In this document: one piece after another, positions 51,323-60,357 of the stretch
How positions within the stretch are numbered: the first letter of the stretch is position 1
Layout of the letters: every line of letters begins with the position of its first letter
From: Streptomyces sp. NBC_01445
GTDB taxonomy: Bacteria; Actinomycetota; Actinomycetes; Streptomycetales; Streptomycetaceae
Assembly: GCF_035918235.1 (NCBI RefSeq)
Contig: NZ_CP109485.1
Coordinates: 3,224,001 to 3,288,000 of the forward strand
Length of the DNA: 64,000 nucleotides
Reading direction: 5' to 3'
Position numbers and translations under genes: made by a program
The notes under the pieces: model-generated
The model's database searches: none
The model's input: only the letters and a program-made list of their open reading frames with translations
What the model was told of the DNA's origin: nothing

Positions 51323-51348
51323 GGGTCCGTCAGCTTGCTGACGGACCC
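51323..51348. terminator. second hairpin in tandem
   Basis: GGGTCCGTCAGC and its complement around a 2- to 4-base loop, followed by TTTG. Reinforces the preceding palindrome as insulation before the RNase D promoter. Confidence 0.75.
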
Positions 51349-51422
51349 TTTGTCGTGTCCCTCGCGGTGCAAGTCTCGACAAGAGGGCCTTCCCATGACT
51401 GTAGATCAAGTATGGATTATTG

Positions 51423-51455
51423 GCACTAAAGTGCATATTCCGGGCACTCTGGTGC
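51423..51455. promoter_or_regulatory. two GCAC-N4-GTGC dyads spaced 21 bases
   Basis: GCACTAAAGTGC at 51423 and GCACTCTGGTGC at 51444 lie exactly two helical turns apart in a locally AT-rich part of the 324-base gap before RNase D. This suggests a dimer-of-dimers operator. The rest of that gap holds only the two terminators. Confidence 0.5.
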
Positions 51456-51565
51456 GAGAACCCCCCAGACGCACCGCGACCTGTCGACACGCGTTTTCGC
51501 AGGTCAGTCGACCAATGGCCAGAACACGCAGGTCAGGCATGCGTACGGGCAGATACCCTTGACAG

Positions 51566-52849
51566 GTGACCGACGCCCAAGAGACCGCAGCAGACACTTC
51601 ACTGCGAACCACCGGGGGCGCACCCCCGGACGACGGCGGCTCTGTTGCGGAGGTGCCGATCCCCCTGCTCGAGCCGCGCGAGGGCATCCCGCCGGTGATC
51701 GCCGACGAGGCCTCCCTGGCCGAGGTGGTCGCGGCCTTCGCCGCGGGCACCGGACCCGTGGCCGTCGACGCCGAGCGCGCCTCCGGCTACCGCTACGGGC
51801 AGCGCGCCTACCTGGTGCAGCTGCGCCGCGAGGGCGCGGGCTCCGCGCTCATCGACCCCGTCGCGTGCCCCGACCTGTCCGCCCTCGGCGACGCGATCGC
51901 CGACGCCGAGTGGGTACTGCACGCCGCGACGCAGGACCTGCCGTGTCTGCGCGAGATAGGTATGGTCCCCAGCCGCCTCTTCGACACCGAGCTCGCCGGG
52001 CGCCTGGCCGGTTTCCCGCGCGTGGGGCTCGGCGCGATGGTGGAGAACGTCCTCGGCTACGTACTGGAGAAGGGCCACTCCGCCGTCGACTGGTCGACGC
52101 GGCCCCTGCCCGACCCGTGGCTGCGCTACGCCGCGCTGGACGTGGAGCTCCTCGTGGACCTGCGGGACGCGCTGGAGAAGGAGCTCGACCGGCAGGGCAA
52201 GCTGGACTGGGCGCACCAGGAGTTCGACGCCATCGCCTCGGCGCCGCCCGCGCCGCCCCGCAAGGACCCGTGGCGGCGCACGTCCGGGATGCACAAGGTG
52301 CGGCGCCGCCGGCAGATGGCCGTCGTGCGGGAGCTGTGGACCGCGCGGGACCGGATCGCGCAGCGGCGTGATGTGTCGCCGGGCAAGGTGCTCGGGGACG
52401 GCGCGATCGTCGAGGCGGCGCTCTCGCTTCCCCCGAATGTGCACGCTCTGGCGGCGCTGCCCGGCTTCGGTCACCGCACCGGCCGGCGTCAGCTGGAGCA
52501 GTGGCAGGCGGCCGTGGACCGGGCGAAGGAGCTGCCCGACGCGGAGCTGCCCCAGCCCGGGGCGCCGCTCGCCGGGCCGCCTCCCCCGCGGGCCTGGGCC
52601 GACAAGGACCCGGTCGCCGCCGCGCGGCTCTCCGCGGCGCGGGCCTCGGTGTCGTCGCTGGCCGAGACGCTGAACATGCCGCAGGAGAACCTGGTCACTC
52701 CGGACACGGTCCGCCGCGTGTGCTGGGAACCCCCGGGCGACCGCTCCGAGGCGGCGGTGGCCGAGGCGCTGCGCGGGTACGGGGCGCGGCCCTGGCAGAT
52801 CGAGCAGGTCACGCCGCTGCTCGCCGAGGCGCTGAAGCAGACCGCCTGA
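51566..52849 (+). CDS. rnd: ribonuclease D
   Basis: 427 residues. DEDD exonuclease domain: VAVDAERASGYRYGQRAYLV (Asp and Glu of Exo I), LHAATQDLPCL (Exo II Asp) and WLRYAALDVELL (Exo III Tyr and Asp). HRDC domain near 270-350: LWTARDRIAQRRDVSPGKVL and HALAALPGFGHRTG. Actinobacterial length, with an extra C-terminal helical domain (WEPPGDRSEAAVAEALRGYG). Acts on 3' ends of tRNA and other small RNAs. GTG with no ribosome binding site; probably leaderless. Confidence 0.92.
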   Translation: MTDAQETAADTSLRTTGGAPPDDGGSVAEVPIPLLEPREGIPPVIADEASLAEVVAAFAAGTGPVAVDAERASGYRYGQRAYLVQLRREGAGSALIDPVACPDLSALGDAIADAEWVLHAATQDLPCLREIGMVPSRLFDTELAGRLAGFPRVGLGAMVENVLGYVLEKGHSAVDWSTRPLPDPWLRYAALDVELLVDLRDALEKELDRQGKLDWAHQEFDAIASAPPAPPRKDPWRRTSGMHKVRRRRQMAVVRELWTARDRIAQRRDVSPGKVLGDGAIVEAALSLPPNVHALAALPGFGHRTGRRQLEQWQAAVDRAKELPDAELPQPGAPLAGPPPPRAWADKDPVAAARLSAARASVSSLAETLNMPQENLVTPDTVRRVCWEPPGDRSEAAVAEALRGYGARPWQIEQVTPLLAEALKQTA

Positions 52850-52948
52850 CCCGGCCGGCCCCGCGCGGCGCCCCGCGTTCGTCGCGGTTTCGTACCGGTC
52901 GGCCCTCCTCGCTCGTATCGGCGGGGAGGGCCTGTCTAACGTCACCCC

Positions 52949-53659
52949 ATGATCACCAGGGGGTACGCGGGATGGGTGCGGGAGTTCGAGGTCGAGCGGG
53001 AGCGCCGGGCCGTGGCAGGGGAACCCGCCTGGGAGCGGGGCGCACGGGTGGATACCGCGATCTGGCGGAGCGTGCGGCGCTTCCAGATCGGTGAGAGCGG
53101 TGACGGGGCGAATCTGATCGCCAAGGCCGACCGGGCGGGCGATGCCCCGTACGCGCGGGCCGTCCGGCTGTTCGTGGCCGAGGAGCAGAACCACGCCCGG
53201 CTGCTCGGGCTGCTGCTCGGCGCCGGCGGGGTGTCGACCCTTGCGTCGCACTGGAGCGACACCGTCTTCGTCCGGCTGCGCCGGCTTCTCGGGCTGCGGC
53301 TCGAACTCCTGGTCCTGATGGTCGCCGAGGTCGTGGCGCTGCGTTACTACCGGGCGCTGCGCGACGGCACCGACGACGGGCTCACGACGCAGGTGGCCGG
53401 CGCGATACTTGCCGACGAGGAGCGGCATGTGCCGTTCCACTGCGAGCGGCTGCGCGAAGCCTTCGCGCGGGTGCCGCGCCCGGTGGGGCGCATGGTGCTC
53501 CTGGGGTGGCGGGCGCTGCTTCTCGCCGCGGCGCTCGTCGTCGCCTGCGACCACGGCTCGGCGCTGCGCGGGCTCGGGGTGGGACGGGTGCGGTTCATCC
53601 GTGACGTGGTGGCTTCGGCGGGGCCCGTGGTGCGCTCGGTTCTCGATCGCGCGGTGTGA
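52949..53659 (+). CDS. ferritin-like domain protein
   Basis: 236 residues. Two helix motifs supply carboxylate/His ligands: LFVAEEQNHARLLGLLL near residue 76 and ILADEERHVPFHCERLRE near 155, the ExxH spacing of di-iron ferritin-like folds. A hydrophobic segment (LLGWRALLLAAALVVACDHG) near 190-210 suggests membrane contact. Function unknown. ATG 8 bases after TCTAAC, without ribosome binding site. 134 bases upstream of the thiolase gene. Confidence 0.75.
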   Translation: MITRGYAGWVREFEVERERRAVAGEPAWERGARVDTAIWRSVRRFQIGESGDGANLIAKADRAGDAPYARAVRLFVAEEQNHARLLGLLLGAGGVSTLASHWSDTVFVRLRRLLGLRLELLVLMVAEVVALRYYRALRDGTDDGLTTQVAGAILADEERHVPFHCERLREAFARVPRPVGRMVLLGWRALLLAAALVVACDHGSALRGLGVGRVRFIRDVVASAGPVVRSVLDRAV

Positions 53660-53697
53660 CCTTCGCCGCTCCGGCCGGGGGGACTACACGTCTTGGT

Positions 53698-53709
53698 TAC
53701 CCGCAAGTA
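53698..53709. promoter_or_regulatory. TACYYGCRRGTA dyad upstream of fadA
   Basis: TACCCGCAAGTA is a dyad with purine/pyrimidine symmetry placed 85 bases before the thiolase GTG and partly overlapping a TTGGTT box. Possible site for a TetR-type fatty-acid regulator; inference only. Confidence 0.35.
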
Positions 53710-53793
53710 GCATGACGGTATTCGCAGCGCGCTTCCCGCACCCCGGGTACGCGCCGCGCGGCAGTGCCATCCCGCATCTGGAGGAGAGCCATC

Positions 53794-55020
53794 GTGCCTC
53801 GTACCGTCAGGGACGTCGTCTTCGTCGACGGCGTCCGCACCCCGTTCGGCAAGGCGGGCCCGAAGGGCATCTACCACGAGACCCGCGCCGACGATCTCGT
53901 CGTGAAGGCCATCAGGGAGCTGCTGCGCCGCAACCCGGCCCTCGACCCCGCGAAGATCGACGAGGTTGCCATCGCCGCGACCACGCAGATCGGCGACCAG
54001 GGCCTGACCCTCGGCCGCACCGCCGGCATCCTCGCGGGCCTCCCGCAGTCCGTGCCCGGCTACTCCATCGACCGCATGTGCGCCGGCGCGCTGACCGCCG
54101 TCACCGCCACCGCGGGCTCCATCGCCTTCGGCGCGTACGACGCCGTCATCGCCGGCGGTGTCGAGCACATGGGCCGCCACCCCATGGGCGAGGGCGTCGA
54201 CCCGAACCCGCGCTTCGTGTCGGAGAAGCTCGTCGACGAGTCGGCCCTGTTCATGGGCATGACCGCCGAGAACCTGCACGACCGCTACCCGCAGATCACC
54301 AAGCAGCGCGCCGACGAGTACGCCGTGCGCTCGCAGGAGAAGGCCGCGAAGGCGTACGCGAACGGGAAGATCCAGCAGGACCTGGTCCCGGTCTCCGTGC
54401 GCAACACCAACCCGGACGTCGGCGAGACCGGCTGGGGCCTGGTCACCGCCGACGAGCCGATGCGCCCGGGCACCACGCTGGAGAACCTGTCCGGCCTCAA
54501 GACGCCGTTCCGCGTGCACGGCCGCGTCACCGCGGGCAACGCCGCCGGTCTGAACGACGGTGCGACCGCGTCGATCATCGCGTCCGAGGACTTCGCCCGC
54601 GAGAACAACCTCCCGGTGAAGATGCGCCTCGTCTCCTACGCCTTCGTGGGCGTCGAGCCGGAGGTCATGGGCTACGGCCCGATCCCGGCCACGGAGAAGG
54701 CCCTCGCCAAGGCCGGTCTGTCGATCGAGGACATCAACCTCTTCGAGATCAACGAGGCCTTCGCCATCCAGGTCCTCGCCTTCCTGGACCACTACGGCAT
54801 CGCCGACGACGACGCGCGCGTCAACCAGTACGGCGGCGCCATCGCGTTCGGTCACCCGCTGGCCTCCTCCGGCGTGCGCCTGATGACGCAGCTCGCCCGC
54901 CAGTTCGAGGAGCAGCCCGAGGTCCGCTACGGCCTGACGACGATGTGCGTCGGCTTCGGCATGGGCGCCACGGTCATCTGGGAGAACCCGCACCACAAGG
55001 ACGCCGGAGGCGACAAGTGA
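53794..55020 (+). CDS. fadA: acetyl-CoA acyltransferase (thiolase) FadA
   Basis: 408 residues from GTG with GAGGAGAG ahead. Catalytic Cys in SIDRMCAGALTAV near residue 93, NEAFAIQVLAFLDHYG, His in GGAIAFGHPLASSGVR, and C-terminal Cys in MCVGFGMGAT: the complete thiolase site. Removes acetyl-CoA in beta-oxidation. GTGA overlap with fadB makes the pair translationally coupled, as expected for the subunits of a trifunctional complex. Confidence 0.95.
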   Translation: MPRTVRDVVFVDGVRTPFGKAGPKGIYHETRADDLVVKAIRELLRRNPALDPAKIDEVAIAATTQIGDQGLTLGRTAGILAGLPQSVPGYSIDRMCAGALTAVTATAGSIAFGAYDAVIAGGVEHMGRHPMGEGVDPNPRFVSEKLVDESALFMGMTAENLHDRYPQITKQRADEYAVRSQEKAAKAYANGKIQQDLVPVSVRNTNPDVGETGWGLVTADEPMRPGTTLENLSGLKTPFRVHGRVTAGNAAGLNDGATASIIASEDFARENNLPVKMRLVSYAFVGVEPEVMGYGPIPATEKALAKAGLSIEDINLFEINEAFAIQVLAFLDHYGIADDDARVNQYGGAIAFGHPLASSGVRLMTQLARQFEEQPEVRYGLTTMCVGFGMGATVIWENPHHKDAGGDK

Positions 55021-57149
55021 GCACCACCACCGCTGAGCTCCTGAAGGGCGCCGCCGAGCTGTTCCCGGACGAGGTCGTCACGTCGGCGAACGTACGCCAC
55101 CTCGACCTGCCGTTCGGCGCGGGCCGGTTCGCGCTGATCACGCTCGACAACGGCTTCGACCACACCAAGCCGACCACCTTCGGCCCGGCCTCGCTCGCGA
55201 ACCTGAACGCCGCGATCGACCAGGTCGAGAAGGAGGCGGCCGAGGGCACGATCGTCGGCGCCGGCATCACCGGCAAGCCGTTCATCTTCGCCGTCGGCGC
55301 CGACCTCAAGGGCGTCGAGCTCCTCAAGAAGCACGACGACGCGCTGGCCATCGGCAAGGGCGGCCACGAGGTCTTCAAGCGCCTCTCGGGCCTCGCCGTG
55401 CCGACGTTCGCGTACTACAACGGCGCGGCCATGGGCGGCGGTGTCGAGGTCGGTCTGCACTGCACCTACCGCACCGTCTCCAAGGCGCTCCCGGCCTTCT
55501 CGCTCCCCGAGGTCTTCCTCGGTCTGGTCCCGGGCTGGGGCGGCTGCGCGCTGCTCCCGAACCTGATCGGCGCCGACAAGGCCGTCTCGGTCATCATCGA
55601 GAACTCGCTCAACCAGAACCGCCAGCTCAAGGGCAAGCAGGTCTTCGAACTCGGGATCGCCGACGCGATCTTCGAGGGCGCCGACTTCCTGGAGCAGTCG
55701 CTGATCTGGACGGCGAACGTCCTCAAGGGCGACGTGGCCGTCGAGCGCGCCGAGGTCGACCGCGGCGACGCGTGGGACGAGGCCGTCGCGCGCGGCAAGT
55801 TCATCGCCGACAGCAAGGTGCACGGCGCCGCCCCGGCCGCGTACCGCGCGCTCGACATCATCGCCGCCGCCAAGGACGGGAACCTGCAGGCCGGGTTCGA
55901 CGCCGAGGACAAGGCGCTCGCCGACCTCATCATGGGCGGCGAGCTGCGCGCGGGTATCTACTCGTTCAACCTCGTCCAGAAGCGCGGCAAGCGCCCGGCA
56001 GGCGCCCCGGACAAGTCGCTCGCGCGTCCGGTCACCAAGGTCGGCGTCGTGGGTGCGGGCCTGATGGCCTCGCAGCTCGCGCTGCTCTTCCTGCGCCGCC
56101 TCGAGGTGCCGGTCGTCCTGACCGACATCGACCAGGAGCGCGTCGACAAGGGTGTGGGCTACGTCCACGCCGAGATCGAGAAGCTGCTCGGCAAGCGCCG
56201 CATCAACCAGGACAAGGCCAACCGCCTCAAGGCGCTGGTCTCCGGTGTCCTGGACAAGGCCGAGGGCTTCTCCGACGCGGACTTCATCATCGAGGCCGTC
56301 TTCGAGGAGATCGGCGTCAAGCAGCAGGTGTTCGCGGAGGTCGAGGCGGTCGCCCCGGCGCACGCGATCCTCGCCACCAACACCTCGTCCCTCTCGGTCT
56401 CCGAGATGGCCTCGAAGCTGAAGCACCCCGAGCGGGTCGTCGGCTTCCACTTCTTCAACCCCGTCGCGATCCTCCCGCTCCTGGAGATCGTCCGCGGCGA
56501 GCAGACCGACGACGCCTCGCTGGCCACGGCCTTCGGTGTCGCCAAGAAGCTGAAGAAGACGGCGGTTCTGGTGAAGGACGCCCCCGCGTTCGTCGTGAAC
56601 CGCATCCTCACCCGCTTCATGGGCGAGATCCAGAACGTCATCGACGAGGGCACCCCGGTCGAGGTCGCCGAGAAGGCCGTCGAGCCGCTCGGCCTGCCGA
56701 TGTCCCCGCTGGTGCTGCTGGAGCTCGTCGGTCCGGCGATCGGTCTGCACGTCTCGGAGACCCTGAACCGCGCCTTCCCGGACCGCTTCACGGTGTCCCC
56801 GAACCTCGCGGCGGTCGTCAAGGCGGGCAAGCGCGGCTTCTACGTCTACGATTCCGGCAAGCCGGAGCTGGACCCCGAGGTCGCCGCGCTCCTCAAGCAG
56901 GGCGATGTCGTCCTGACCGAGGAGCAGGTCCGTGACCGCGTGCTCGACGCGGTGGCGCAGGAGATCGGGCTCATGCTCGACGAGGGTGTCGTCGCCGAGG
57001 CGCAGGACATCGACCTGTGCCTGATCACCGGCGCCGGCTGGCCCTTCCACCTGGGCGGCATCACGCCGTACCTGGACCGTGAGGGCGTCAGCGAGCGGGT
57101 GACCGGCAAGCGGTTCCTGGCGCAGGGCGTGGCCAGCGTTCCGGCGTAA
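55017..57149 (+). CDS. fadB: beta-oxidation multifunctional enzyme FadB (enoyl-CoA hydratase / 3-hydroxyacyl-CoA dehydrogenase)
   Basis: 710 residues. Crotonase half: FIFAVGADLKGVE, YNGAAMGGGVEVGLHC and LPEVFLGLVPGWGG with the catalytic Glu. Dehydrogenase half: NAD motif VGVVGAGLMASQLALLFLRR near residue 343, NTSSLSVSEMASKL, catalytic His in VVGFHFFNPVAILPLLEIVR. Both activities appear intact. GTG start overlaps the fadA stop. Forms the alpha chain of the fatty-acid oxidation complex. Confidence 0.95.
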   Translation: MSTTTAELLKGAAELFPDEVVTSANVRHLDLPFGAGRFALITLDNGFDHTKPTTFGPASLANLNAAIDQVEKEAAEGTIVGAGITGKPFIFAVGADLKGVELLKKHDDALAIGKGGHEVFKRLSGLAVPTFAYYNGAAMGGGVEVGLHCTYRTVSKALPAFSLPEVFLGLVPGWGGCALLPNLIGADKAVSVIIENSLNQNRQLKGKQVFELGIADAIFEGADFLEQSLIWTANVLKGDVAVERAEVDRGDAWDEAVARGKFIADSKVHGAAPAAYRALDIIAAAKDGNLQAGFDAEDKALADLIMGGELRAGIYSFNLVQKRGKRPAGAPDKSLARPVTKVGVVGAGLMASQLALLFLRRLEVPVVLTDIDQERVDKGVGYVHAEIEKLLGKRRINQDKANRLKALVSGVLDKAEGFSDADFIIEAVFEEIGVKQQVFAEVEAVAPAHAILATNTSSLSVSEMASKLKHPERVVGFHFFNPVAILPLLEIVRGEQTDDASLATAFGVAKKLKKTAVLVKDAPAFVVNRILTRFMGEIQNVIDEGTPVEVAEKAVEPLGLPMSPLVLLELVGPAIGLHVSETLNRAFPDRFTVSPNLAAVVKAGKRGFYVYDSGKPELDPEVAALLKQGDVVLTEEQVRDRVLDAVAQEIGLMLDEGVVAEAQDIDLCLITGAGWPFHLGGITPYLDREGVSERVTGKRFLAQGVASVPA

Positions 57150-57162
57150 CTCCCCGGCGTTC

Positions 57163-57200
57163 CCGGTGCCCGGCATGCCGACTGGCGTGCCGGGCACCGG
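57163..57200. terminator. bidirectional hairpin between fadB and the NlpC/P60 gene
   Basis: Arms CCGGTGCCCGGCA and its complement, continued through one wobble pair to GCC-GACT-GGC, giving a 17-pair stem with a 4-base loop, between convergent transcripts. Confidence 0.8.
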
Positions 57201-57225
57201 CGTTTGCGGACGCCGCGGCCGGGGG

Positions 57226-58296
57226 TCAGAGTCGCTTCGCGCTGCGCAGGGTGCTCGCGTAATAGCCGTTGCCGTCGAGGCGGGACGTGCCGCCCTTGTC
57301 GCCGATCGTCGGGCCGTTGACCTCTTCGCGGCTCGACACGAAGATCATGTGGCCGTCCGTGTCGTGGCCCATGTACAGACCGACGTGGTCGAGGCGCTGA
57401 TTCGTGCGGGCATCGAGCTTGAAGAACACGAGGTCTCCGGGCTGGAGCACGTCGATGGACTTGGGCCGGTCCGCGGCGCCGACACCCTTGAGCGGGATGA
57501 TGTCGGCCCCGACGTCCGAGCGGGCCATGCCGTTGGCGGTGCGCGGCAGACCGTCGCCCGACTTGTCGGAGGACATCAGGGGGTAGCGGGCCCGGTAGCC
57601 CCACACCAGACGCTGGAAGCCGGAACAGTCGACGGACCGGGCGCGCTTGGTCTCGGGCTGCTGCGTGACCCCGTCCCGGAAGGTGTACGGGATGCCCAGG
57701 TAGTCGTAGAAGTCGGAGAGTTCGTCGCGCAGGTCGTTGCCCTCGCTGCCGTTCGGGTTGATCGGCCCGAAGTTGGCGTCACCGCCGTAGGCGATGCCCT
57801 CGTCGTCCTTCTTGACCGGGGCGCCCTCCAGGTACTGGAAGGCGAAGGCGAAGATGTCGTCCTCCTCGCTCCCGTAGAACTCCTTGAACCAGTCCTTGAA
57901 CCACTTCTCCTTCTCCGCGCCCTTGCGCCAGGGTTCCGGCATGAGGCGCACCCAGTCCTCGGTGACCACGCGGGACTTGGTGTTGGCGGGCTCGGTGAAG
58001 GTGCGGCTCGGGCCCTTGAGCGTGGCCGTGCGCGCGCTGTCGGTGAAGGTCGCGAGGACCTGGCCGCCCTCGCCGCGCAGGACGGAACGCTCGGGGTTCT
58101 TCAGCCGCTCCCAGTTCCGCTCGCCGCCCTGCTGGCCCGTGCTGGACTCCAGGAGCGGGGTGTCGGTGACGGCCTGGACGGCGGGCGCCTTCGCCTGCTC
58201 GTCCTTGCGCAGCTCCACCGTCAGATAGGCGCTGCCGCCGAGCAGCGACAGAACGATCGCGGTGTGCAGGACGGGGTGCTTCTTCTTGGCACTCAT
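57226..58296 (-). CDS. NlpC/P60-family peptidase, possible poly-gamma-glutamate hydrolase
   Basis: 356 residues. A signal-anchor (VLHTAIVLSLLGGSAYLTVE at 9-28) leads to an extracellular domain. Catalytic Cys in SVDCSGFQRLVWGY near residue 222, His in RLDHVGLYMGHDTDGH near 305, and a polar third position after it. The 190 residues between anchor and catalytic part are of unknown fold. It is the last gene of the capABC-type operon, 22 bases from capC. Bacillus PgdS, which cuts gamma-PGA, is also NlpC/P60, so a role in polymer release or wall cleavage is inferred. Confidence 0.8.
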   Translation of the reverse strand: MSAKKKHPVLHTAIVLSLLGGSAYLTVELRKDEQAKAPAVQAVTDTPLLESSTGQQGGERNWERLKNPERSVLRGEGGQVLATFTDSARTATLKGPSRTFTEPANTKSRVVTEDWVRLMPEPWRKGAEKEKWFKDWFKEFYGSEEDDIFAFAFQYLEGAPVKKDDEGIAYGGDANFGPINPNGSEGNDLRDELSDFYDYLGIPYTFRDGVTQQPETKRARSVDCSGFQRLVWGYRARYPLMSSDKSGDGLPRTANGMARSDVGADIIPLKGVGAADRPKSIDVLQPGDLVFFKLDARTNQRLDHVGLYMGHDTDGHMIFVSSREEVNGPTIGDKGGTSRLDGNGYYASTLRSAKRL

Positions 58297-58318
58297 GGGG
58301 TCGGCTCCGGTGGGTGGT

Positions 58319-58801
58319 TCAGGCGGACGGCATGACGCCGAGGAGGATTCCGGCGGTGAGGACGACGTACGCCATCAGCGTCACCGAGCCGGTGGCGAGG
58401 ATCGTGGGGCCCTTGGGCTGGCGGACCAGCTGGTAGGCGATGAGGCCGGGGACGATGAAGCCCAGGGTCTGGTTCGCGTACATCAGCGGGAACTCGAGGG
58501 AGAGGACGATCATCACGGTGGCCTGGAGCGTCACTCCGAGCAGCACGACGGCGGCGAACAGGCGCTTGCCGTAGAGGATCACGTAGCGCTGCATCAGGAG
58601 CGTGCCCACATAGGTGAGGACGGTGACGCCGACGACCATGGCCGCGCGCTGGAGGTCTTCGACGAGCGTCAGCGCGATCCAGCCCGGGGTGATCATTCCG
58701 CCCGGCGAGAGGTTCGTCGTGAGGTAGCAGACCAGGGAGAACAGCAGCCCGATCGCGATGCCGATCGCGGCGATCTCGGGGGTGAGGACGGTGGGGATCA
58801 A
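58319..58801 (-). CDS. capC: poly-gamma-glutamate biosynthesis membrane protein CapC/PgsC
   Basis: 160 residues, about the length of Bacillus CapC. Hydrophobic throughout, about five membrane helices, with EIAAIGIAIGLLFSLVCYLT, LSPGGMITPGWIAL near 36 (the family motif GGxxxPG) and LGFIVPGLIAYQLVRQ. TTG at 58801 is taken as start: AGGAGA lies 6 bases before it and it overlaps the capB stop as TTGA; an upstream GTG at 58828 is less likely. With CapB it forms the polymerase core and export path. Confidence 0.88.
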   Translation of the reverse strand: MIPTVLTPEIAAIGIAIGLLFSLVCYLTTNLSPGGMITPGWIALTLVEDLQRAAMVVGVTVLTYVGTLLMQRYVILYGKRLFAAVVLLGVTLQATVMIVLSLEFPLMYANQTLGFIVPGLIAYQLVRQPKGPTILATGSVTLMAYVVLTAGILLGVMPSA

Positions 58802-60351
58802 CGTGGTTCTCCTGGGCTGCTGTGCCACTGCTGCGGGTCTTCGGCGGGAGGTGCGGGCGGGATGCGCGGTTCGAACGGGCCACGGGGGACGGTCTGTTCG
58901 GCCGGCTGGACGGGCTGGTGCTGCGTGACCGCGGGCCAGGCCTCGCGGGGCCGCTGCGGATCCTGGTACCCGGGATGCGGGTGGTCCGCGTCGCGCTGCA
59001 CGGGGATGTGCAGCGGGGGCGTGTAACGCGTCTCGTACGCCTCGGGGTACTGCTGGTACGGGTCGATGCGGGGCGCGTACAGCTGCACCGTCTCGATGTG
59101 TTCCGGCACGGCCGGTGCGTCCTGCCAGGAGGACTCGGCGGGCTCGAAGCGGTCCGCCGGGTCGTCGGACTCGTCCGCGGGGAGTTCGGCGAGGTGCTCC
59201 AGGAGGTGCTCGCCCTGGCCGTGGATGTTGCCGATGGCGACGAGCGAGGAGTCGGGGCCGAGGCTGCCGAGCAGCTTGCCCATGAACTCCTCGGCCTCAC
59301 GCCGGTCGCCGCCGAGGTCCACGGCCCGGTCCCGGTAGGCGGCTGGGATCGCGTCGATGGCGGACTTGGCCGGGTGGCCGATGACGAAGACCTGGTCCGG
59401 ATCGAGCTCGGGGATGATCTCGCCCATCTGGCCGTTGCGTTCGACGCGGTCCGGGCGGCAGTTGATGACGACGTTCAGCGGGCGGTGGATGGCACCGAGG
59501 TCGAGGAGCTGGTTGATGTTCATCAGCGTCGACTCGGGGTCGTTGGCCGCGAAGACGTTCGCGAAACGCAGCTTCTTGTTGTCGTGCGTGAGATAGCGCT
59601 CGACGGAGAGGACTCCGGGGTCCGGCGGGGCGTCGTACATGCCCTGGAGCGCGGTGTCCCGGTCGACGCCCACCAGCTCGGCGACGGTCAGCGCGATCGC
59701 CACGTTCTCCTTGAAGGTGAACCAGCTGAACCCGCGCAGCTCCTCGTCGCTGACCGTCTCGGGGTCGGCGTAGATCAGCTTGCAGTCCCTGGCGTCCGCC
59801 TCCTCCTGGAGGATGTGGAAGCGCTCCTGCTCGGCGGTCACGCAGATGCCTCCCTCCGGCATGGAGCGGCACAGCGAGCGCGCCACGTCGTCGAGGGTGG
59901 GGCCCATCTCGGCGAGGTGGTCCTCACGGACGTTGCACAGGACGCCGATGGTGGAGCGGATCAGCTTGGACTGGTTGATCTCCTGGAGCGCCGGCATGAC
60001 GGCCATGCACTCGATGACGAGCGCGTCCGGGTTGTAGGCGGCGGCGCGGCGCACGATGCCGATCTGCTCGACGACGTTGGCGATACCGAACTTGCGGTAG
60101 ACCGGTTCCTCGGTGGCGTCGGGGTGGATGAAGCGGGCCGCCGTGCCGGTCGTCTTGGCGACCGTGGTCAGGTCGCCGCCGCGCAGGGCGCCCGCGCACA
60201 GACGCGTGATGGACGACTTGCCGCGGATGCCGTTGACGAGGACGCGGGTCGGTATGTGTTCGAGGTTGGCGAAGTGCCGCCGCTGTTCGACGATTCCGGC
60301 GATCAGCAGGACGGCTCCGCACACCACGAGCACGGTGTAGAGGAAGAGCAC
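58798..60351 (-). CDS. capB: poly-gamma-glutamate synthase CapB/PgsB
   Basis: 517 residues. An N-terminal helix (LFLYTVLVVCGAVLLIAGIV) anchors a Mur-ligase-like domain: P-loop LVNGIRGKSSITRL near residue 43, ALVIECMAVMPALQEINQSK, and VLCNVREDHLAEMGPTLDDV. The family makes isopeptide bonds between glutamates. The core ends near residue 400; the last 115 residues are a Pro/His/Gln-rich tail (YEAYETRYTPPLHIPVQR region) absent from Bacillus CapB. GTG start 6 bases after the sensor-like gene. Confidence 0.9.
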   Translation of the reverse strand: MLFLYTVLVVCGAVLLIAGIVEQRRHFANLEHIPTRVLVNGIRGKSSITRLCAGALRGGDLTTVAKTTGTAARFIHPDATEEPVYRKFGIANVVEQIGIVRRAAAYNPDALVIECMAVMPALQEINQSKLIRSTIGVLCNVREDHLAEMGPTLDDVARSLCRSMPEGGICVTAEQERFHILQEEADARDCKLIYADPETVSDEELRGFSWFTFKENVAIALTVAELVGVDRDTALQGMYDAPPDPGVLSVERYLTHDNKKLRFANVFAANDPESTLMNINQLLDLGAIHRPLNVVINCRPDRVERNGQMGEIIPELDPDQVFVIGHPAKSAIDAIPAAYRDRAVDLGGDRREAEEFMGKLLGSLGPDSSLVAIGNIHGQGEHLLEHLAELPADESDDPADRFEPAESSWQDAPAVPEHIETVQLYAPRIDPYQQYPEAYETRYTPPLHIPVQRDADHPHPGYQDPQRPREAWPAVTQHQPVQPAEQTVPRGPFEPRIPPAPPAEDPQQWHSSPGEPR

Positions 60352-60357
60352 GGGGTT

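Noticed and set aside
51395..51562. Small rightward frame starting MTVDQVWIIGTK before RNase D
   Set aside because: Codon use is not GC3-biased at the start, there is no ribosome binding site, and the DNA contains operator-like dyads.
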